Part shown: positions 10,997 through 22,751 of the stretch, piece after piece
Position numbering within the stretch: position 1 is the first letter of the stretch
Layout of the letters: the number at the start of each line of letters is the position of its first letter
Assembly (NCBI GenBank): GCA_000349905.1
Contig: KB722746.1
Span: 370,273-434,272, forward strand
DNA length: 64,000 bases
Origin: Volvariella volvacea V23
Taxonomy: Eukaryota; Basidiomycota; Agaricomycetes; Agaricales; Pluteaceae
Reading direction: 5' to 3'
Notes under the pieces: generated by a model
What the model saw: the letters and a program-made list of their open reading frames with translations, nothing else
What the model was told of the DNA's origin: nothing
Databases searched by the model: none
Program-made: the position numbers and the translations under genes

Positions 10997-12748
10997 TTAC
11001 TTGAGGAAGACATAAATCTCATCGATGAATGTCCAAGCGGGAGCACGACCACCGTGGAAGGCAAGCACGTCATTGCCAGCAGCAACAACGTCGACCGAGA
11101 AGTGGGTCCAGTCCAAGTATCCAGGTGTAATGGTGAGGACAGTGACGCCGTTCCAAACCACGTTGACAATCGAGTTCGCCTCAAGAGAAGGGCCGCTGAA
11201 TGTGCTGTCCTGGAAGAAGCTGACGGTGTACGTCTTTCCAGGGGCGGTGTTGAGAGGGTGGTTGGAGGTAAGGGTTCCGGGGAGGTTGTCAGCACCGGTA
11301 GCGGAGCCGAGGAGAGCGACGGAAGAGCCGACGTATGCGTAAGGAGCATAGTGGAAGATAGTGGCGTCAAGATTGCCACCAGGCGAACTTGTACCGGTCC
11401 AGTGAGCATAGGAAGCGGCGAAACAGAAGCTGTCACAGCCGGTGTACTCCTCGAATCCTCCGTCAGTGACATAGTTGATACGTCTATAACCACGAGAGGC
11501 GGTGACGGAGATGCCGTCGCTCCCAGTAAAGGTGGCCGTGCTGGCGTCAGTGGGTGTGAAGTACTAGTCATGCGGCATCAGTGAAATTGTACCTTCAGAC
11601 TTTCAGACTAGAACTTACCATAGCGCAGGTATATGAGACAGGATTGCCGTTTTCTACAGCACGCCAGACGTTGAAGTACTTGCACATGCCACCGCTTGTA
11701 TCTGCGGTTCGTGCATTACAGAGGTTGGCACAAGCCTGCACGTCATATTTATCCAACAAGGCGAAGCCCATATACTATTTCGATTAGGGAATCTGGTCAG
11801 CAGTCATACCACAGGTTGTAAAGGAAAGCACATACTCCAGGTGCGTCATTGGCAGCGGTGGTAGGACCAAAGACAAACTCATAGCCCTCTGGAACAGCGG
11901 GGTCAACGAAGGAGGTGACAGCGTAACCGCTACTATGCTGAATATACGTCAACCCGGCAGGTGGTGGCAGCAATTGCTGGCCACCAAAGTTGGTTTTCTC
12001 GGCGGCGCTATGAACGTCGGCATATAGAGCGCATTTGAGGGTAGTCTGGACGCCGTTGAGTTCGAGGTTGTTATTGTGCTCGTAATAGATGTTTGCGAAG
12101 ACTGTAGATCAAGTGAAATGAGTGGCATTTATCAGAGATATGCGAGAAACACTCACCGCATCCATTAATGTTGTTGCATTCCGCCAAGCATCCATCGACA
12201 TCATAAGTAGCGTCGGACAGCAACTTGTAGGTCAGATAAGCGGTGCCTTGAATAGAGGCATCCCTATCGTCGGGGCCAGTACCAGTTCCCGAGAATACCT
12301 GAGTGTAACCCGGCAGTATCCTCTTCGTCTTCCTATGGTCGCGTCGTTTCAATTTACTTCCCGTTTCAGTGGAGGGATCGACTATATCGCCGTGAAGGAC
12401 CTCGAGTAAGGCATCACCACTCTGACCGGCTGTAGTGACTTGACCGTCGACTGCCGTAATGACAGTTGGGGGGACCTCGTCTGATGGTGGAGCGTTGTCG
12501 GTTGGGCCCGTCTTCTGGTCCACTTCATGCAGAGTGCCGACGATGACGTTCACGTCGGTACTAGTACCATCGAGAATTTGGGTACCCGTTTGTCCGGCTC
12601 CGGATGCGGGGGTTATAGGAGCACGAGGCACAGATATAGCTGCGAGGAGGCGTGGATATTAGCGCCTTATTTTGCCAAGGAAAAGGGGGCACATACCCAA
12701 CGAGGACGTGGCTAAACAAACGAATGTGAAGAGCTTGGTGAAATGCAT
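10997..12748 (-). CDS. Secreted apple/PAN-like and carbohydrate-binding-like protein, copy A
   Basis: Minus-strand exons: 12748-12697, 12639-12157, 12101-11836, 11774-11619, 11563-10997 (1524 nt, 507 aa). Residues 1-17 are a signal peptide. A low-complexity acidic region follows, with a dibasic stretch (KLKRRDHRKTKR) that could be a processing site. Two cysteine modules resemble apple/PAN folds: one around YDVDGCLAECNNINGC through TLKCALY, the second around YDVQACANLCNAR, CKYFNVWRAV and SYTCAM. The C-terminal ~185 residues are a beta-rich region (DGGFEEY, WTGTSSPGG, PGTL, YTVSFFQDS, AFHGGRAPAWTFIDE) resembling CenC-type/galactose-binding carbohydrate modules; that assignment is by pattern only. 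Exon phases and exon-4 length (156 nt) match copy B. Function unknown; cell-wall or extracellular glycan binding is plausible. Confidence 0.85.
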
Positions 12749-13368
12749 GGCGCGATTAAAGAATGACACCCGAAAGCACTAAGGTTTGAGGGAAAGGAAA
12801 GTGCTGGATGGTGGGTACTTTCGCATTCCCTGGCATTTATACAAAGGACGAGAAATCCAACCACAACCCTACATAGTTAGCCTGAAGCGGCGACGACCAG
12901 TGTACATACCAAATAAAGGCATAATATTACGCGTACCTGGACAGTAAGGAGCTGATCGATCGCTTTGGGCAATAAAGGGGATGATAGTGCGGTCGAACAA
13001 CAAATCGCCAACCACTGGATTGAGGATAAAAAACGGGTTGAATAAACCCATTCATGTCAAGGCGTTTCAGAATGAATTAAAAGGTGCTGACAGCTGGCAG
13101 GAATAGGGAGGCATAGAGGACCCGCATCTCGGTGCCTGGTTTTGATCAACTCAAAAAGGAGCTGCTGCGAGCCTCGCAAAGATAATTGGGTCGATGGGGA
13201 GCTTTGACAAGGGTGTATGGTCCGAGAAGTATCTTACCCTGCAGGCCCATTCACGATCTGGAAGATAAAACTCGAGCTGACGGTTGCACTGCAAGAATAA
13301 CATTGGGCAAATTAGCACACACAAAAGTTATGGCTTCAAGAAAGCGACAGCAATGGGAGTACAGCCAG
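12749..13368. other. Intergenic between copies A and B
   Basis: About 620 bp with the copy A promoter at the left side. No coding signal. Confidence 0.5.
12835..12841 (-). promoter_or_regulatory. TATA box of copy A
   Basis: TATAAAT on the minus strand, about 87 bp upstream of the copy A ATG. Confidence 0.55.
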
Positions 13369-15445
13369 TCAAATCAAGAAAACGTTGACCTCATCGACGA
13401 AGGACCAAGCTGGAGCCTTTCCACCGTGAAAAGCCAGCTCATCCTCCCCCGCCGCCACAACTTCGAATTCCCAATACTTCCAAGGGCTATAGCCCTCCTG
13501 AATTCTCCCAACCACTTCTCGGTTCCACCACACCTCGACGAAAGCATCCCTTTCGTAATTCCTCCCGCTATACGTACTGTCGTGGAAGAATCCAATTGTG
13601 TATCTCCGTCCTGGCTTTGTGTGGATGGGATGGGCGTAGGTCAGTGTCCCTGGTAATTGATCACTACCGCCAGCGTCACCGAGTAGACCAACACCATGCC
13701 CGACATAGGCATAGGTCCTGAAGTAGAAAATACTGGCGTCTTCATGCCCGCCTTGGGGGCTCGTGCCAATCCAATTGGAATAGGAGGTAGAGTAGCAGAA
13801 ATGCGGGCAAGTTGGGTTATAGTCCTCAAATCCACCGTCAAGAACGTATGTTATACGACGATACCCACGAGATGAGGAGACGGAGATGGTGTTGTTACCG
13901 GGGTAGGTGGCAGTGCTTTCGTCTGTTGACCCAGCGTACTAGAAATCATCCAAGACAATATCAGGATAGACGAACAATGGGGAACCACCTGGAAGAATTG
14001 ACATACCAACGCACAAGTATAGGAGACCGGAACTCCATCTTTCAGTGCTCGCCAAATATTAAAGAACTTGCATGCTCCTCTGAAGGGGTGTGGTGCTCGG
14101 GCGTTGCAAATCTCCGCACATGCCTTAACGTCGTACTTATCGAGTAAGGCAAACCCCATATACTGCAAAAGATCATTATCAGTTATCGTAAACTCGAGCA
14201 CGTGTGTCCCAAGACTAGTAACGAGCCAGGGAAGGGAACATATTATCTTACCCCAGAGGCATCATTAGCACTATTAATGGGCCCGAATATTAGTTCATAC
14301 CCTTCTGGAATAGGTTGCTGGAACTCGTGAGTAGAAGCCCACCCACTGCTTTCTTGGATGTAAGTCAACCCTGCGGGGCGTGGAAGCAACTGCTGGTTCC
14401 CTCTGTTCGTTTTTTCTTCGGCCGTGTGGATATCGCCATACAACGCACACTTGAGCGTCGTTCTTGTACCGGCAGGGAGGACAAGGTCATTGTTAAACTC
14501 GTAGTAGAGGTTCACAAAAACTAAAGGGCGAACAAATGATACGATCAATACAAGGCACAAAGGAAAATGAGAAAGAAGCGAAAAATGCCACTTGCCACAT
14601 CCATGAGCCTGATCACAAAGGTCCACACAACCTTCCACATCATACTTCCTGTCAGAAAGCAATCTATATCCTAAATACGCCGTGCCTTCTACCGCTGCGT
14701 CGCGGTCATTAGGTCCTGTTCCTGTTCCGCCAAACACCATCTTGTATTCCCGCGCGGACCGCTTTTCATCTTCCCTTCGTTGATTTCTCGCCCAGTGCCC
14801 TTGGCCTTCTTCCGCTTGCGGAACACCATCAGAGTCATTGCTATGCCAGAGATCGTGCGTTCCGTCCCAGCAATCGCGTTTACCTCCTTTGTCAGAGTCG
14901 GTATTGCCGTTTCGTCGTTTCTGATGATGATAAATGTCGCTATTGTCCTCTTCTTCAATAGCAGCGTAACCATCGGCAGGGGAAGGAAAGTGTAAATCAC
15001 CTAGTGCCTGAACTAGCGATTCCCCGCTTTCGCCCGCCAAGGTTATAGTTCCGTCGAGGGCCGTGATAACCGTATCAAGACCGAAGTCAAGCTCGTGGTC
15101 AAAGTCGGAACCCCAATCCTGACCGACTGTGTTGCCACCAGCCTTTTGGTGAACCGAGTTGATAGTTGCGAGGATGGCGCCGAAAGGTGTCTTGTGGGAC
15201 TCGGATTCGAGTTGCAGGCGTGGTCCATCTGGAACAGGGAGCATTCCCACGACTGGCGGAAAAATAGGAGATCGTGGTGCGTTCAATCCAGTTCTTGTTA
15301 CTGATGATGTGCATGAAATAGGGCATCGACTGCAGGTCTATTTGATTGACTTACCAGCCGCATGAGTGCTTGTGGATATACTTAAGGCTATGGCAAGGCA
15401 GTATAATGCCACCTGGCCGATACCAGGTCCACCGACGACAGCCAT
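13369..15445 (-). CDS. Secreted apple/PAN-like and carbohydrate-binding-like protein, copy B
   Basis: Minus-strand exons: 15445-15355, 15300-14596, 14520-14252, 14162-14007, 13938-13369 (1791 nt, 596 aa). Same order as copy A: signal peptide (ALYCLAIALSISTSTHAAG), a longer charged spacer rich in Asp/Glu/Lys/Arg, an apple-like module (YDVEGCVDLCDQAHGC to TLKCALY), a second (YDVKACAEICNAR, CKFFNIWRAL, SYTCAL), then the beta-rich C-terminal region with DGGFEDY, GTSPQGG and AFHGGKAPAWSFVDE. Intron 2 has a GC donor (GCAAGT) exactly where copy A has GTGAGT; it is 75 nt, has no stop, and if retained would add 25 mostly hydrophobic residues. The gene is a tandem duplicate of copy A with the same exon phases. 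Confidence 0.85.
14521..14595 (-). other. GC-AG intron 2 of copy B (retention-tolerant)
   Basis: The intron runs from GCAAGT to CTTTAG on the minus strand. Splicing restores the VFVNLYYE reading shared with copy A (VFANIYYE). The 75-nt length is a multiple of three and carries no stop, so unspliced mRNA stays open. Confidence 0.75.
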
Positions 15446-15958
15446 ATCACCAGTGGATGAAGTTGGTGCGGTGGAGGCAAGGAATGGCAATGAGCAAAGA
15501 CAATGTGATTGAAGCTCGTCTGGCACCTTCAATCGAAATGGTTACACTCCCTCCTTTATAGCCCTACGCACATCGCTGGTTCTGTGCTTCTTATCTTCCC
15601 CAAGTGTCACCTTGACGCTATTGCTAGCTTAAACGAAGGACGCCTGAATTCGAATAACCCAATTCCGGTGTTAATTGGTCCAGGTTTACATATTAGCGCT
15701 CAATATACCGTACAAGAGCTCATACCCACCAATTCGAGGTTCGTTCTATTTTTCATTATTACTCCATCTACCTTATATTCGGATTGGACACAGTATAGGA
15801 GCGGATCTAAACTTCTGCGCGCCATCCTTCTTTTGAAGTCGAATAGTCGAATTTTCGACGAACATGGTGAAACAATCGAGAAGAGCAACACCAGAAAGCG
15901 CCCGCAGGTATACGTTCATCGCCGTTCAATTTAGGGGCAGCAGTTGAATGGCCAGATC
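15446..15958. other. Intergenic, divergent promoters of copy B and the HNH gene
   Basis: Contains a TATA-like box for copy B at 15554-15560. Nothing else is supported. Confidence 0.5.
15554..15560 (-). promoter_or_regulatory. TATA box of copy B
   Basis: TATAAAG on the minus strand, about 109 bp upstream of the copy B ATG. Confidence 0.55.
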
Positions 15959-17599
15959 ATGCTTGGAGTTTCAGATGAATGGCCGGGGTATGGAGGATGT
16001 GGTGGCAGTCTCGGGATACGTGTAACTGGGCGCTTATCTCCCGACCTAGACCTTATAAACGATGGGCGGCTCGGATCGGTCACTAACAACGACATGAACG
16101 ACCCTGTTTCTCTGCCCTTTACCTTCACCCCGAGCGTCGCAGATTATCGGGCAGCCGACCGTATACATGAATGGAGTACTCAATACAGCCGCGTCAAGGC
16201 GGCAGAGCTCAAATTTATGCCTGCATTACCAATAGAGGGCAACAGCAGTCCTATATCTCCGACTCTCAATAAAACTACCTTCCTGTTGGTGGCTATACGG
16301 GTTTTGGGATGCTGCATGCTCGAAATAACCTCTTTCGAGGGCCTCTCGAGACTCTCGCATGCGATGCAGTGTTCCAACGACGAAGAAAAGCTAGTGATAC
16401 TTGGGAAGATTCTGCTCCGGTATCTTGTGAAACTCTGTGAGTTTTTTCAAGCGGAGGGTCTGTGTGCGGGGACCAATGATATACGTAGTCTTCAACTCTT
16501 ACAGGCGACAGTCTAGAGAAGAGTCCCCTGAGTGTGCCTCCCCGCTATTATTCGAACATGAGCGCAGCGAGTTTGCTGGTAAGCCGGCACAAGAGATGTC
16601 TCACATGGGTGCCAAAATTCGGGTTCGTCGCGATGTGTCATTTTATTTCTTCTTACCTGAACTAATGCGTGCAGGCCTTTGAACGGGACGAACACAGATG
16701 TCTGGCCACCGGCGAGTATGATACAGGAGACCGAAGCTCCGAGCCCACTGCATACTTTGACGTAGCTCGTCAACCTGGACATACTCTCCATGCTGCCCAT
16801 ATCATCCCAGAGAGCCTAAACTACTTGATGCAGAGCGAAACGGACGAATTCATACTAGATCCTGCTAGTGATTCATATGAGCGTCAAGTTGTGGAGGAAC
16901 TGGGTGCAGAGGTGTTAGGATGCCAATCGCAGACTCAGACCACAAAGACCGGCGCCCAATGCCCAAAGGTACGTATACCAACGTGGTCTGTGTTCAATTG
17001 CTATACATGTCCAGATGGATACACCAAGCATTCTACACTTCATGTTTGGTGTTTTCGGATATGAGGATATCATCGACCAGCTACACGGTGAAAGAATCTA
17101 CGACACCAGCAACACTCTCATCGTCACGAACGGCATGCCAGAAGCACTTGGACGACTGCACACGTGGTTCGAAGAAACGGTACGATAATCCTCTTCCAGG
17201 CATTCTAGATTACCAGTGAACGAAAATCGAAAGAACTGACCTCCATCTCTCTAGGATACCCCGAACAAATATGAAGTCTGCGCTACTGACTCCAATTCCC
17301 TTCCTTCCAAACCTGCGTCCGACCATCCGTACACCTTCAAACGCCTGTCAACAGCCGCGTTCAAAGGCTCGTCATCTCTCCCTGTGCCTTCCCCTCACTA
17401 TCTAGCATTCCATGCCCTATGCGCTAGAATAGGTCATAGATCCGGTGCTACATGGTTTCTCACACACCTTGATAAGATGTTGGGTGGGGTAAGGGAAGGG
17501 CAGTCCATCGAATCACCGCCTATGGAGGATTCGGATGTGATTTATTGCGCAGTGCAATCCGGGTACATGAAGCGTAGGAGTGTGAAGGTGGTTGGATGA
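15959..17599 (+). CDS. HNH-nuclease-domain protein
   Basis: Exons: 15959-16436, 16505-16578, 16675-16968, 17015-17179, 17255-17599 (1356 nt, 451 aa). The N-terminal ~180 residues have no known fold. The HNH region begins at FERDEHRCLATGEYD and continues with HAAHIIPESLN, FGVFGYED and NTLIVTNGMPEALGRLH, the arrangement of the HNH_2-type domain frequent in Agaricomycetes (Cys-Thr/Gly start, AHIIP, late Asn...His). The Asn and final His of the betabeta-alpha motif can be read, so it is not obviously dead. The C-terminal 115 residues contain HALCARIGHRSGA and no further domain. No restriction-system or homing partner lies nearby; the cellular role of this family is unclear. Confidence 0.85.
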
Positions 17600-17758
17600 C
17601 TCGGAGGTTACTGGTGTGTAGCTTTTTCTGCTCTTTTTCCCCCCAGAATTCTTATTTAGACTTCATTTGAGGAAACACTAGGGTTGTATCTCTACAATAA
17701 GGGAACGCATATAAACGTACACAGTAACGAAATACAGACTACGAAACGGCTCACACAT

Positions 17759-18929
17759 CTACTTTTCGAGGCAACGACGATATTGAACAAGAGCCTCTTC
17801 AGGATCGTCCCAGAAGATGAAATGATTGCCACTCTGAGCAAACAAGATCTTCACATCCCGTGCCTTTTCTCCGTTGTACTTGCTCGGGTCGTCGATCACC
17901 TTTTGCAGCTCCCAAAGCGTCCAGATCAAAGCACCCGCGGCCTCTGCCCCACCGAGATAGCGGACCCGCAGGTTTGGTAGAAACTCCGCGAGGCGTTTGT
18001 CGAACAAAGCGCGTCGCGTCTCCTCTTTGGAGAGATCCTTGTCGGTATAGAGAAGCAGCGTATCGGACCCGCCGAATGTTTCCCAAGAGGTAAGCTTTTC
18101 GAGCTCTTCGTCTGAGATGTCGTGGAACGAAGGGCGCTTGTCTTTGTTCGCGACGTTGAACTCGATGGTCTCGTTTCTCCCAGACAGAATGTCAGAGTGC
18201 TTGTAGTAAGCGACCGCCCAGTCCTTGAATAGCCTAAAACGCTCCTTGACGTCCGGGGTGAACCAGAGGTCGATGTTGTACTCCGATGGGGTAGAAAAGC
18301 CAAACGCGGTCGCACTGGGCTCTTTATGATCACGCCAAGACGGGACATTGGCAAAACCCTTCGCGAGAACAGCCGAGCGTAAAACTCACCGTGGATGATG
18401 ACGGTTCGAATGTACTTTTCAAGTCGCTCCACCGTCTTCTTGGGCACCTTGTCCAAACTTGACAGGAAGGCGTGAATGTGAGCCGCCCCCAGAGACCAAC
18501 CAACCGGTACGATACCACCCTCCCCATCGGACGTGAGTGCTGGGATATCATGTTCTACGATGAAGCGATCCAGGAAGGATGCGAATTCCAATCCTTGCTG
18601 GGCAAGGTGCTTGCGGTGACCCTCGACGCCTCCTTTCAACAGGTCAAAGTCCGATTCCTTGAAAGCCGAAGAGGGTTTATAATCCCTCCGATACAAGCTT
18701 ACGACGCGGAGGCCGTGTTTGGCAGCTCGGGGCAGTAGTTTCTTGAAAACTCCTACAAAACGATGTCAACTCCCTGTGTCGTGTCTGCGGAAAGGTGGTG
18801 TTGCTGAAGTGTACCTCCGTTGAATCCCATTCCATGGATGATGACCAAAGTCGTGTAGCTCGATCCGGGGACGGGTCCACTGTCTTCATAAAAGTACGAG
18901 ATATCGTTGGGGATGGTGAGGAGAGGCAT
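17759..18929 (-). CDS. Alpha/beta hydrolase
   Basis: Minus-strand exons: 18929-18815, 18752-18390, 18321-17759 (1041 nt, 346 aa). An early beta strand with oxyanion motif (LVIIHGMGFNGG), the nucleophile elbow GWSLG, and a late His in SGNHFIFW give the alpha/beta hydrolase catalytic layout. A strand like LRVRYLGG precedes the His, and the acidic member is not pinned down. There is no signal peptide, so it is probably cytosolic. Substrate unknown. An ORF in another frame begins upstream, but only the ATG at 18929 leads into the hydrolase start (MPLLTIPNDISYFYEDSG). Confidence 0.87.
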
Positions 18930-19866
18930 ATCTGATCGCGGTTGCTTCGAGTTTCCGCCATTTTCATGTTATTATATATATTGTACTGGGAACTTTGTCA
19001 TCCTTTCTCAGAAATCAGAAGTCGGCTGTAGGGTGATGGGCTCGGAGAAATGGGGGGACGGAAGTATAGATGATGATGGCGGATCAAACTCTTTGGGCGC
19101 CGTCCTTGAACGCGTTTGGACGCGTCGTCGCACGCATACGCATCAAGCGGAGCTATGCAATGATGCTGGTGATGGACTCATGAAATGTGGGGGTGGATAG
19201 TAAAGGGTCCTTCCCCAAAAAGCGAGATGGTACACATGCATTCAGTCAAAGGGACTGCTCCCGGACACTTCGCAACCCACTGTATAATGCACTCTTTCTT
19301 GCATCATTACATTATCAGCTAGTATTATATATGCATATATTGGAGGATAGGATAGACAAGTAACACGAACACATCCCTACCCAGGATATATACGGGCACG
19401 GGAAAGCTTTTAAGGAGTCAGAGAAGTCAGACTAGTGTCGTACGACCAAGTCAAGAGCCAAAACGCATAAAATCGTAAAAAAAAAAAACATACGTACACG
19501 AGCATCGTTAAGAAGGAAAAGACGAAAAGAATGCACCGAAAAAATCATGACAACAAAATCGACGAGAACGAGAACGAGAACGAGAACGATAAAGACAGCA
19601 GGAGGACAACATTAACAGATCTAGACCGGGCCAACATAGTATACGCTAGCGAACCAACAGCGTCGTTGAGCGCAAGCATGGTCCCGAGCCAAAGGAAACG
19701 AGAAACCGAATCCAAAAACCACATCGCGAAGCCGAGTCTCAACTGAACAACATACGCCGAGAGAGACAGACAGAACATCGCGACTCGACACACAGACAGA
19801 CAGAGGGACAGACAGAGGAACCAGACAGAGCCACAAAAACAAGCGGAGGGAAAAAGGACGGAAAAC
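18930..19866. other. Intergenic between hydrolase and oxidase genes
   Basis: Holds the hydrolase promoter and the oxidase 3' flank, including an A-run near 19478-19490 and a hexanucleotide microsatellite at 19564-19587. The apparent minus-strand frame there is an artefact of that repeat. Confidence 0.5.
19564..19587. repeat. (GAGAAC)4 microsatellite
   Basis: Four perfect tandem GAGAAC units, downstream of the copper radical oxidase stop codon and so probably in its 3' UTR or flank. Confidence 0.85.
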
Positions 19867-22751
19867 TCAAAAATTATGTCCATTAGATTGAGATTGCTGA
19901 CGATAATAATCAGAATTCCAATATCCAAGTCCATCGTCACGATGATGAGTAAAAGTATGTGGTGGTGGTGCTTGAGTAGAAGATGAAGAAGGTCCATGAT
20001 TTTGTGGTGGTGGGTCATCATGATATCCGTATCCGCTTCCATATCCTCCTCCAGTAGCACCTGCGCTGGGACCCACGCCTACGCCCATACCAGACGGCGA
20101 GGGATTAGGATCCATAGGTCTACTAGAGTAAAGCTCCGAATCTAAATCAATACTCTGCATCCTCCCACCTCCCGCCTCCGCTCCTCTAAACACACCCCCA
20201 CCTCCACCACCTTGGTTGTTATAATTGTAGTTGGTATTGTTATGAACGTCGTTATAAACAGGATTCGTAAGACTAGCCGTACTCGAATTCCAAACCGCAC
20301 TATCTTGAGGCCGCTGTGCCGAGTATGGCGAACTATAGTCCTGTTGCTGTAAAGGTAAAAACGCGCTCGAGTCAGAATCTCTGTTAACCGCTCTTGGAGA
20401 GAAGCCAGCCGCCGTCGCGCCCGCCATCCCAGTCGCACCCATGCCTGGGCCCATGTCCCTCGAAGAAGAGGTATCAGTCATCGCATAGTCCGCAGACGAC
20501 GACACATCTCCCAGACTCCTCGACCCCATCTTCTGGCTCTGGCTCTGGCTCTCCTGGCGACGGCGGCGGTAAATGTATAAACCAAATAACGCACCGAGAA
20601 CACCAAGTACCGCCAAAATCCCAGCAACAGGTCCTACAATTCTTGCCATCGTGCTTCCGCCGCTAGCAGAGTTCTGGCTGTCATCATTGTTTGCATTGTT
20701 CCCGCCTTGGCCGGTTCCGGAAACCGAGTCGCGCTCGACGCTCGGTGGCAGGACGGATGCGGCAGCGGTGGGTTGAGGACCGACAATGCCGTTGCCGACA
20801 ATGACGTGGGTGCCGTTTGAGGGGATGCCGTTGACGACGACAAAGAGGAACGCTGGGCCAGGTTGGAAGATGTTCGGGTTCGGGTGGGCTTGCGCGACGT
20901 GCAGGACGATCGAGCCGTCCTCGTTCACGGTGAAGGTGTTGTTGAGCTGCATGTGTCTTTGGCCCATGTTCATCGCGTGGGTGGTGAATCCGCTTCGGTT
21001 GATGACGACTTGAGCAGATTTGGCGGCGTCGTTGGCGGAGCCGGAGTATGAGCTAGCGGGGATGGTGATGTCGAATGGGTCACCGCCGTAGGAGAGGGTG
21101 CGGGGGACACCTTGTGGGACGGGACGAGTAGCTGCGGAGAAGTAAGATGGGTAGAAGACCTCGGCTGTGTATTCCGTGGGGTAGATAGTGGTCAGGTTGA
21201 CATCGACGTTAGGGTTAGATCCAGCAATGAGGACGGAAGCGTCGGGCAGGAGAACGGCAGATGAGTGGTATAGACGGGGGATATTCGACGACCCAAGACC
21301 AGCATTGGACCATCGGCTGCCACGGGGTGCTTTGGGGTCGTAGATGGCAGGGGTGAGAACGGGACCAGAGGCGAGTGATTGTCCGAAAGGCATGTCAGCA
21401 TAACTGAAGGTCTCTCCTGTGGCTTCGGCGTAACCAGCAGTACCATTCAATCCACCATTGACGACGAAGAGGGTACCATCAGGAAGGATGATGAATTGAC
21501 CCATGGTGCGTCCCTCCAACATGTCATCATCTTGCTCGTAGACAGGAGCGGACCCATCTTCAGGCTCAGGTGTGATACGTTGGCAATCCTTGGAGGCGGG
21601 GTAGAGCCAGGTGTTGATAGCGGGGAAGGAGTAGTTGCCCCATGCAGGTTCAGGCATGTCGGAACCACCACAGAAGAGGATCGTTGGGGTGTAGTTGTTC
21701 TCGGGGGTTAGAGGAAGCATAGCGACGGCACCAGAAGCAGGGTAGACGCGGATAACACCACCTGGCATATCAGGGAGGCGTTCTTCCTCGTTAGTGTTGT
21801 AGTCCCATAGTACTAAAAAAGATGTGTGAAGACGACAGAGCAAGCAATACAACCTTTCACCTACTTGAAGAGACGTTGGCTTGAACGAACATCCTGCCAG
21901 AGGGCATTTGGAAGGCATGTGCGTATGCATTGAGACCAGAGGTATCGACCATGAATTGCATGCGACGAGCTTCGATGCCATTGGAAGGGAAGAATTCGTA
22001 GGTACTCTCAGCGGCACCACCCGAGAACTCGGGATCAGTGTTGGGTGTATTTCGGTTGATGTAACCACCATTCACGAAACCACCGATGAGCACGACGACA
22101 CCCTCTCCTGTTGGTTCGGCGGTGGAATACCATCTTCGTCTCTGCATTGCCAGCACCTCTGGGTCATCGAACCATTGGCAGCTGGGGTCGGCAAAATTGT
22201 CCGAGGTCGAGCAGGGGTTGAGCACACGGATGGCAGTTCCACCGTCGAAATCTTGATAGACGGAGTCCCATGCACCTGTGCCGGTGGGACCAACCTGATC
22301 ACCAATGGCGCCACCACGACCGACGGCACCGTTGCCTCCAAAGGTAACCCAGGAGCCGTTGGGCATGTGCATACCGGATGCGCAGAAAACGTTTGTCCTT
22401 ACGTCCATGACTTCCGCTTCGTGGGTGTTCATGTCCCTAAGATCTCGGGTAGGCGAAGGTTCCTAAAAGTTGATCGGAACCAATAAACATACCATACGGA
22501 ACCCCACGCTGGATGACCATTGATCTGCGCTGCATTGCCCTCGGCCTTGTCGAGAATGTAGACCCGTTCCTCGTTGCCGACGAACATCTGGGGATGGTGT
22601 GAAGACGGAAGCGAGGGCGAGAAAAGATTTTACGAACCATCATGGCGCTGACGAGAGTGTTGCCAGCTTCTACGAATTGATTAGCCCGCTGGGCGGCTGC
22701 CGGGGAGGCAGAGGCGAGCCCCAGAGCTAGGAGCGAGACGGTAGGTAGCAT
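19867..22751 (-). CDS. Copper radical oxidase (glyoxal oxidase type) with C-terminal membrane anchor
   Basis: Minus-strand exons: 22751-22638, 22587-22493, 22436-21865, 21812-19867 (2727 nt, 908 aa). After a signal peptide, the glyoxal-oxidase residues are all visible: the cross-linked Cys (FCASGMHMPNGSWVTFGGN) and Tyr (RRWYSTAEPTGEG), the axial Tyr and His (RLYHSSAVLLPD) and the second His (FTTHAMNMGQRHMQLN). Such enzymes oxidise aldehydes or alcohols and make H2O2 for peroxidases. A single membrane segment (IVGPVAGILAVLGVLGALFG, about residue 640) is followed by RRRR and a ~250-residue Ser/Gly/Pro/Asn/Gln-rich tail, so the enzyme domain should face outside with the tail in the cytosol. Confidence 0.92.

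Noticed and set aside
11025..11584. Plus-strand frames of 105 and 176 codons
   Set aside because: Antisense shadows of exon 5 of the apple/CBM-like copy A, which has strong paralogue support.
14521..14595. Reading copy B exon 2 straight through as one exon
   Set aside because: Possible as a retained form, but alignment to copy A shows the segment is an intron; kept as a finding instead.
8100..15445. Lanthipeptide-like biosynthetic cluster around the LanC-like gene
   Set aside because: No precursor peptide, dehydratase or transporter nearby; eukaryotic LANCL proteins are not lanthipeptide cyclases.
19545..20060. Minus-strand 171-codon frame with repeated Phe/Ser near the microsatellite
   Set aside because: It is the tail of the oxidase gene read in another frame plus the GAGAAC repeat; composition artefact.
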